In this document: in pieces, positions 56,827 through 64,000 of the stretch | How positions within the stretch are numbered: position 1 is the first letter of the stretch | How the letters are laid out: each line of letters opens with the position of its first letter | From: Apoda limacodes | Taxonomy: Eukaryota; Arthropoda; Insecta; Lepidoptera; Limacodidae | Direction: 5' to 3' | Assembly (NCBI GenBank): GCA_946406115.1 | Contig: OX291550.1 | Location: 6,376,803 to 6,440,802 of the forward strand | Length of the DNA: 64,000 nucleotides | Notes under the pieces: model-generated | Database searches by the model: none | Told to the model about the DNA's origin: nothing | Seen by the model: the letters and a program-made list of their open reading frames with translations, nothing else | Made by a program: the position numbers and the translations under genes

Positions 56827-58158
56827 TATTATGTCGCTGTTAAATGATCAATTAGGTACCGTACCGTGTGTCATCCATAATAGTTTCAGGAATTGTAGAA
56901 AGCAAAATAAATATCGAAAACAAATTACTCATTTCCTGAGAAACAACAAGTACTTACTTAAGGTGCGTTCTGTTCACTGTTAATGCGTTTAATGTAATAA
57001 TCCAGTCATGTTAAAAGACATTAATTCTGTACGACACACTGTACAAATTTTGGCTCATTCTCTTTGGTTGGATTATTGACATTAAGCGTATAATGTACAT
57101 TATGTCGGTAAACAAAACTCCACTTTACTAACATATAAAGCGGATGAACTTGTATGTTTGAACGGGCTAAACTTAACAGTTGAGATTAGCGCGTTCGAAT
57201 TCGAACTAACCTATCTATCTATCTATGCATTGTAGCCGCTAAATATTCATGTTAATAATAATAAAAACCTTATAATGCAACAAACTTTTTTGTGTCTTTG
57301 TGAGTTCACATAATCCAATATGGCGACCGTGGATTTGATTTTTGACCGCCGGGTCAGAAAAGTTTGTTGCACTATTATTTAGTTGTCCGAATTTAAAAAC
57401 TTTATTCCATATCACAGAGAGTAGTCTTATTTCGTTTCTGATAATAAAATATAACTGTATTATATTCTTATATAAATTGTATTATAATTATAATAAAGAT
57501 ACAATTTATATCTTTAAAAATACATATTCATACAATCCATTGTGGTCACCAGGGACTGCAATTTAGAAAAAACTCTTTTATCACTCATGCTATGTAAAAT
57601 GGAGTTTTATACTTCATGATTTATATTGCATTTCATTACGGAATTTGGCTTCCTGGACTTGGCAACACTAGGTACTTGTAAAGACTTGTTGAAAATTCTA
57701 CGATAGTCGCTAACAACAAACATATTGTATGCAACACGAATAGGTACATGCACATTAGATTTCCTATCTTCAATCCATGTTTAGCTACCGCCGTATTCGG
57801 GAACAAGTTGTCTTCAACTTAGTAACACGGAAGCGTCATTCAATGCACCCTGGGCGCGTCCGGTAGCGTTTGTATTATTAGCCGCTACGTTCGGTTATTG
57901 TCTATGATTTGTTAGTTCAAGCCTTCCTGTTTAAACTTACGGAGATTTTAGGTTAAACTTAGCTATCATGATTCTCCATTGGTATTTCAAAGCCATTTGC
58001 GATTAGGAACCCAGGAAACCAATTAAACCTACATTGTAATTAACCTTCTAGAAAAAGGACTAGATTTTTCATGTTAGCAAACAGGTAGGTATATATTCAT
58101 CTACATATATAATGAAGTTAAAACTTCATTAGTGGCTTTGTGCACTTTTTTGTGATGA
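56827..58158. other. Intergenic, no gene seen
   Basis: A CTAT microsatellite lies at about 57211-57225. Otherwise AT-rich without coding signal. Confidence 0.45.
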
Positions 58159-58274
58159 GTAAAAAATGTTTAACTCGCGTCAGCACATGTGACCTGATCG
58201 AAAATTCGTAAAATGGGTAAAAAATGTTAAACTCGCGTCAGGACACGTGACCTGATCGAAAATTCGTAAGACGT
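58159..58274. repeat. 58-bp tandem duplication
   Basis: Units start GTAAAAAATGTT(T)AACTCGCG at 58159 and 58217. Each holds a near-palindrome (CAGGACACGTGACCTG in unit 2). Confidence 0.85.
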
Positions 58275-59319
58275 ATCCCCCTCTCTTTCTACCATGCGAC
58301 GAAAATATATATGCCTGCGCTTGCTGTTTCGTTTTTTAGTATATGGCTATTATGAGTAGTACAGGGAGGTTGCAAATGGGATTTTAATTCTATGACAGAT
58401 TGAAATGTCAAAAATACTACGTCAAAAAAGCAAATAAACAAACCTTATTATTAATAAGAAATAAATACGTATTCGAAGCGATGGGAAGTAAATAGCTAGT
58501 ATGTTTTCACTTCTGCCGGCACTCCCGGAATGCAACCCGTTTTTTATGTTTATCCCTAATATCCTATCCTAAAATATTACGATAGTATGTTGTGTATGTT
58601 TATTGGTTTATCCTTATTTCACGCAGCAACGTACCTGCAACAAAAAATAACGGACGTTTGACGTTATTTTTTGCATAGAGTAATTTAGGCCCCGGAGAGT
58701 GAGTTGTAAGAACTGAATGTTAAATTGCAAAAAAAAAAATAACCATAAAATACATATGTCTTAAAAATTCAGTACAAAGCTAGTTCTCCATAATATCTGC
58801 AACATTTACTAAGATCGTTATAATCGGTTTATGAGAAAGAAACATATGAAATCACATTTTGTGTGAAAACGTGCAGCACCACAGTTCTCTCTAGTGTAAG
58901 CGTTAAAATTTTCCACAAAATTTTTCGTTCAAAACAATTACGCAATACATACGATTATAATTGAGAAACAGAAAAAATCTCGTCAACACAAAAGTATGCA
59001 ACATATCATCATGTATGATATGATGATATCATTATGATCAAATCATTGAGTGTCATTTTCAATGCCAATCACTGAAGATAGTCAACAAACATTGACAACG
59101 TTCCCAGCGAAGTGTCTTGCTATATTGGTCGTTTGAACGTAAACAAATTGTCGGTAATAACTTGCGTAACCAGCTTCTTCATAACCACTTAAGGTCGAAC
59201 ACGAAGTCTAAATAGTTGGCGGTCTACAGCGTAACACTTAACACACTAAAAATATTGTGTCAACTACTACATGTGTAAATATAATTTATCACTTTAGACC
59301 AGTTCAGTAAATTAATTTA
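58275..59319. other. Intergenic, no gene seen
   Basis: Contains an ATGATATGATGATATCAT-type AT palindrome at about 59011-59030. No gene. Confidence 0.45.
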
Positions 59320-59715
59320 TTATATGCTGGCTTTTCGCGTGGTTCCAACCGCCCTCAATTCGGTTATCAATGTAGGATTTCAATAGCAACTCCTCAATAA
59401 TAGAAACAAAATAGGCTTACACTTGACGTTTTCAAATAGGCTTTGTCCTTCCTCATGACTCAATCTCCATGCCAATTTTGCCCGCGGGTCCGCCCGCCGT
59501 AAATTCCGTTATCGGTGTAGAATTTCAACGGCAGCTTCTCAATTATAGAAAAAAAAAAACCGATTCACACTTGACGTTTTCAAGTAGCCTTTGTCCTTTC
59601 TCGGGACTCAAACTATCTCTATGCCAAATTTTATCTTAATCGGTAGAGCGGTTTAAGCGTGAAGAGGTGACAGACAGACAGAGTTTCTTTCGCATTTATA
59701 ATATTAGTGTGGATT
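59320..59715 (-). mobile_element. Two Helitron-like copies in tandem, minus strand
   Basis: Minus strand starts at CACTAATATTATAAATGCGA (59715) and runs through TCACCTCTTCACGCTTAAAC and GGACAAAGGCTACTTGAAAA to CGGCGGGCGGACCCGCGGGC (59500-59480). A second set of the same modules (TTGACGTTTTCAAATAGGCT, CCGCCCTCAATTCGG) follows at 59330-59460. Same family as 33615-33842. Confidence 0.7.
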
Positions 59716-60310
59716 TTGTATTACACCACCCCGTACACCTAAAAACGTTCTCATAAATAATATTTTTCTCCATTATACAGCCATTTCTTAAAAATAATGA
59801 CATAATTACAAGTTTATAGGATGATCAAAATACTAGAGCAAGAGCCCTCGACGATCATACCTTTAGATGGTACACCTAGTTGAACTACGCAGATTTACCA
59901 CGGCCAAAAACAATCTTACCTTTACTTAAGTTAACTTACTTAAGTTGTAGCCAACACTTGGTCGACGCGGGCGATTAATTTTCGATTTCAATTTTAGTGA
60001 TTCTAATATTCAATAAAAGGTAAAAAATGTAATTTCAAAAGTATTTCTAATAAATATTTTTTTAATCTATAACACCTTTTGCACTTGTCTCAGATATACA
60101 ATTTATTACACATAATATAAGGTAACCATATTTCTATAACTTATCTGATATAAGTAAAAAAAATTCAGTTTATTGTTAAAATATCCTCGAATTTAAAATA
60201 TATCCATATTAATTTTACAGCTTGCCAAAATTTTATGAAATCCGAATTACGATTTGCTACTCTGTAACTAATATGGCTGCAGATTATTAATAAAAACGTC
60301 AATTAATTAT
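59716..60310. other. Intergenic, no gene seen
   Basis: AT-rich. Confidence 0.45.
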
Positions 60311-60438
60311 TACCACAAGGCACCAAAATAATGTATTTAGGGCGAGAGCGATTGTTTGAATCCAGAGCGAAGCGAAGGATTCTAGAGTAGAATCAAAGTA
60401 CGTTGCTCGAGGTTAAATATTTTTGGTACCGTGTGGCA
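60311..60438. repeat. 128-bp imperfect palindrome (foldback)
   Basis: TACCACAAGGCACCAAAATA at the left end pairs with TTTTTGGTACCGTGTGGCA at the right, and GAATCC pairs with GGATTC around the centre at 60358-60384. It may be a MITE or foldback element; no target duplication was identified. Confidence 0.65.
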
Positions 60439-61694
60439 CATTCTGCTTTTCATCCCCCTTTATGAGAAAAATCAATAAGAAATGCTTTTAGCTGTGACGA
60501 ATATTTATATTTACATACCCAAATTACTATAAAATTTTCATAGGCTTTTAGGTATTTTTCTCTCGTTCAATTTTAGACTTTCTGGTGTTAAATTTTTTGA
60601 CTATCACTGCAAGAATTTGTTTGAATTAAATTAAAATTGTCTGTAATTTTTTGATCAAAGGTAATAAAAAAACGAATAAGAAGTTCCCGCGTTTTTTTTT
60701 TTTTAATTTGGTTAACTGCGTCGACAGGCGCGCTCTTTTTACTACCTGCTCCTGGCCTTAGACAAGTTACAATCGAAAAATCGTGTAGTATCGCTTTTGA
60801 GTGAGCGTTTTCGAAACAATCGTGGTAGACTTATTCCTAATGTATCGAAAACGCTGTGCCGTGGGCGTCGGCTGGCAAACTCTACATTATCTGTACCAAT
60901 TATCAAAAATCGCTTAGGTTTTTATTTTTTGTTTATAGTATGTAAGTTTTTTGTTTCTTTTTTATTTAAGTCTAATTAATATTATAACTTTTATTTTCAT
61001 ACAAAATACTTATTATTGGTTTAAAAATTAATGTTTTAGTAGGTACCTAGTTTATCTTAATATATTGATGTGAAAATATTAGGTACTTACGTTAAGATAT
61101 TCTAGCTTTCTAATAACGAAAATCTGGCTATACATACACTATGAATGTTTTAAATTAGAAATTAGACTAATACTTAGTACCTACATAGATTTTATATAAC
61201 ACCGTCATATTTAATTACGAAATGTTGCTTATGATGATGTGAAAATATAACAATAATTAAAGATTAAATATTCCTAATAAGCATCTTTATATTTATTTAT
61301 ATATAATATAGATACCTATAATACTTAAAATCTTTAAAATTATAATAATAATAAAAAATTATACCAATAGTATAGAAAAGCATCATGTTTTTTTTTTTCG
61401 ATCGTCAGTAAGTGACGTCACTAACTTTTAGGGCGTTACTTCTGAGTCGCCTTGAAATTTAATAGCAAATCCTCATTTTCCGTTCCGTCTAAGCGCATCT
61501 GATAATTTCAGCGGCGCTAATATTGTCCAAACGAAACGCGTTTTGCGTCATTTTTTGACAGTTCCGTGTTTGTATATGTTTGAGTATTTTATTTTGATTC
61601 TTTTGTAGATAATAACAAATATAGTTCATAATGCAAAAATAAACTTTCCTCTAAACTACGTTATAAGTATTTTTCTCAAAGGATTCACTTTCAC
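60439..61694. other. Intergenic, no gene seen
   Basis: Very AT-rich. The frame 60797-60979 (MSERFRNNRGRLIPNVSKT) is too short and unsupported. Confidence 0.45.
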
Positions 61695-62612
61695 ATTTGA
61701 CAGCTCGTTCCGTTGTGGAGGAAAACCGTAGAGAACTTGTGTCTCAAATCTAGACCACACTGTCCCAGGTCTCTGACTGGGGACGGGTAAACTTGGTCCG
61801 ATTCAACCCTACAAAGACACAAGTGTGCGCGTTCACCGCTAAGAAAACTCCATTCACTGTAGTCCCACAATTCCAGAACACTCCCCTCTCCATCTCCAAG
61901 AGCATTGGGATCCTTGGTGTCGACATCTCCAGCGATGTTCAGTTCCGAGATCATTTACAAGATAAGGTGAAGCTGGCGTCCAAAAAACTTGGTGTACTCA
62001 ACAGAGCGAAGCAGTACTTCACGACGGGGCAAAGTTTGCTTAACAAGTCGCAAGGCCGTCCCCATATTGAGTACTGCTGCCATCTCTGGGCGGGTGCACC
62101 CGGATACCAGCTTGGCCCTTTTGACTCGGTTCAACGACGGGCTGAGAGAATTGTCGACGATCCCAAACTCACTTGCGATATCGAGCCCTTAAGTCTGAGG
62201 AGAGACTTTGCCTCCCTGTGTGTGTTCTACCGCTTGTACAATGGGATGTGTTCTGGAGAATTGTTCGAAATTATGCCCAAGGCTACTTTCTACCATCGCA
62301 CCGCTCGCTATCAGCAGGGAATTCATTCTCACACTTTGGAACCTAAATGGTCGCGTACAGTGCGGTTTCAGAGAAACTTCCTCCCGCGAACGCTTAAGTT
62401 GTGGAATGAGCTCCCTGCCAAGGTTTTCTGCAAGGACTACAGTATGGTGTTCTTCAAGAAAGAAGTTATTAGATTTCTGACGGGTCGGCAACGCGCAAGT
62501 GATACCCCTGGTGTTGCAAGCGTCCATAGGCTACGGTGACCGCTTACCATCGGGCGGGCCGTAAGCTTGTTTGCCACCTTAGTTGTATAAAAAATAAATA
62601 AAAAAATGCCAA
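61695..62612 (+). mobile_element. LINE family A, 5'-truncated copy with coding C-terminus
   Basis: The longest copy of the family. Frame: SVVEENRRELVSQI, an in-frame TAG near 61749, then SDWGRVNLVRFNPTKTQVCA and on to a stop at 62539. It includes ILGVDISSDVQFRDHLQDKV, YFTTGQSLL, HIEYCCHLWAGAP, FDSVQRRAERIV, FLPRTLKLWNELPAKVF and FFKKEVIRFLTGRQR. This is the region after the catalytic core in jockey/CR1-like non-LTR reverse transcriptases. Endonuclease and catalytic domains are missing. The 3' tail GTATAAAAAATAAATAAAAA is the family signature. Confidence 0.88.
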
Positions 62613-62884
62613 TATGACCCAACGCCTCTTTTCGAGTAGATGGGACGAAAAAATAAAACTAACTTAGTCAGAAGTTTGAATCTATTCAGAGGATACGATT
62701 CGCGGCGCCTAGCAGCGTGTTTCATACAAACAAATTTCCCACTTACTAATCAAAAAAAATTTTTTTTTTTTAGAAATCTAGGAATAAATATCTAGGTCTG
62801 CAGCATACAAGTTTTCTGTTGAATTGTATGGTTTAAAAGTTATACAGGATTTTAGATTTTCATACAAATGGTCTTAAATATTTT
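62613..62884. other. Spacer between convergent LINE copies
   Basis: AT-rich, with a T run at about 62760-62770. No gene. Confidence 0.45.
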
Positions 62885-63012
62885 TTTATTTATTTTTTAA
62901 ACCACTAAGGTGGCAAACAAGCCCACGGTCCGCCTGATGGTAAGCGGTTACCGTAGCCTATGGACGCTTGCAACACCAGGGGTATCACTCGCGAAATCTA
63001 ATAACTTCTTAT
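62885..63012 (-). repeat. LINE family A 3'-end fragment
   Basis: CACTAAGGTGGCAAACAAGC, CCACGGTCCGCCTGATGGTA, ACGCTTGCAACACCAGGGGT and AATCTAATAACTTCTTA. Antisense tail facing the copy at 61695-62612. Confidence 0.85.
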
Positions 63013-63569
63013 TATTTCTTACTAGTTATTCTATCATTTTTTAGGATTTTGGAAAACCACAGACTTGGCTTGAGACCACACACCGCGAATTGTATTCTCT
63101 TAAGCGATAATGATTTGTTGCTAGTCACGCCTCGCTGTATGTATACACGTAGTTACATGATTAATGTGCGAGCAAATTAACGTTAAAAGTGCGTAACAAA
63201 ACGCTCTGCAATTAAGGCGTAATCCGATTCTCTCGGCAGTTGGACAGCTCACTGACTCAATTAACTGACGCGCAGCGGGTCTAGTAATTCATTTACTTAA
63301 GAATCAAAGCAAAGCTATTCAGATTTCAGAAAAACAATTTTAGTAAACGCGAATAGTAAATTATGCAGAAATAGATTAAAAAAACATGGGAAAACTCGAA
63401 ATGAATTCTCATTAAAGAGTCATCGCTGCATAATTGTTAACAAGTCACCATAAAACACTGCGAATAGCTTCTAAATTTAATGGCAAAACGTAAAAATGAG
63501 GACAAACATTGATGGTGATGGTTTTTCGAATTGCCGCCAGAAATTTTTATTTTTTACTTTTGCGTGACA
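63013..63569. other. Intergenic, no gene seen
   Basis: No supported feature. Confidence 0.45.
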
Positions 63570-64000
63570 AATTAAAAGACGTACACTAAAAACACCCATA
63601 CTCGTAACAGAATTTTATACAATCATCAACATTAAAAAATTCAAGACCTATATGGTTTTCTCATGGATGCCATTGTCAGAACTGGAAAAAAATGGGACAA
63701 TACGGGAAGCACCAGCTTTCAAATAAAAAAAGAATCATCAAAATAGGTTCACCCAGTCGAAAGTTCTGATGTAACAAACATAAAAAAAATTACAGTCGAA
63801 TTGAGAACCTTTTCCTTTTTGAAGTCGGTTGAAAATAAAACTTTTGATATAGTTACAATGATGGGTGTGTTTAGATTAACAGAGTAAACCGTGCAATCGG
63901 CGACACGGATTTCCAGTAACGGGTGTAGTGATAAGATACCCTGCAACCTGCTTTGTTCTTTGCGGGCGGGAACGCGGGAAGTGGGTAAAGTAGGGTCCAA
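63570..64000 (+). repeat. Dispersed repeat with GAAGTCGGTT, copy 2
   Basis: ACACTAAAAACACCCATACT, CAATCATCAACATTAAAAAA, GAAAGTTCTGATGTAACAAA and TTTTTGAAGTCGGTTGAAAA parallel 38560-38882. After 63845 follow AACAGAGTAAACCGTGCAAT and a GC-richer stretch. The minus-strand frame at the window edge (STDFKKEKVLNSTVIF) is the antisense of the repeat, not a gene. Confidence 0.6.

Noticed and set aside
60797..60979. 60-codon frame with a basic start
   Set aside because: No homolog, splice sites or promoter could be recognised; very AT-rich setting.
63749..64000. Minus-strand frame reaching the window end
   Set aside because: It is the antisense of the GAAGTCGGTT repeat, which often shows such open frames in moth genomes.

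Overview
The window is nuclear DNA of an insect, almost certainly a moth or butterfly. It is AT-rich, has no recognisable host gene in 64 kb, and is full of repeat families that I know as typical of Lepidoptera: LINE 3' ends, mini-Helitrons ending in CTAG, a tRNA-derived SINE, and repeats ending in TACGGAACCCTA. No species can be named from the sequence alone.

The main feature is a complete, bounded Polinton/Maverick (adintovirus-like) element at 5196-17958 (12,763 bp). It has a perfect 6-bp target-site duplication (AACGCA at 5190-5195 and 17959-17964), AG...CT ends and long terminal inverted repeats (5196-6467 and 16755-17958). All main genes lie on the + strand. A protein-primed family B DNA polymerase with a short 5' intron (6671-10547) comes first. 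A packed cluster follows: packaging ATPase (no Walker A), a 109-aa protein, a frameshifted protein of about 240 aa, a retroviral-type integrase with chromodomain (stop and frame change), penton/minor capsid protein, a 148-aa glycine-rich protein, a double-jelly-roll major capsid protein (frameshifted) and an adenain-like cysteine protease. Four junctions in the cluster overlap as TAATG or ATGA, which suggests coupled translation from shared mRNAs. Each inverted repeat carries its own copy of an unrecognised, probably spliced gene that reads inward. TATA boxes precede the inverted-repeat gene, the polymerase and the late cluster. Together the genes would make, package and process a capsid, copy the DNA by protein priming and integrate it. 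Four of them are broken here, although the ends are nearly identical.

The flanks (1-5189 and 17965-64000) hold transposon debris. About thirteen fragments of one LINE family occur, the longest (61695-62612) still encoding the C-terminal part of its reverse-transcriptase protein. There are RTE-type LINE remnants (41790-42315, 48870-48985, possibly 23210-23400) and several Helitron-like elements. Two paralogous blocks (18203-19070 and 40070-41205) give natural empty sites for a 233-bp mini-Helitron and a SINE. A decayed copy of an arthropod PIN-like family lies at 42900-43420 and a 5S-rRNA-like fragment at 56299-56356. Tandem arrays have units of 160, 220, 58, 28 and 19 bp, and there are several palindromic or foldback sequences. 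Between these I see only AT-rich sequence without supported genes.
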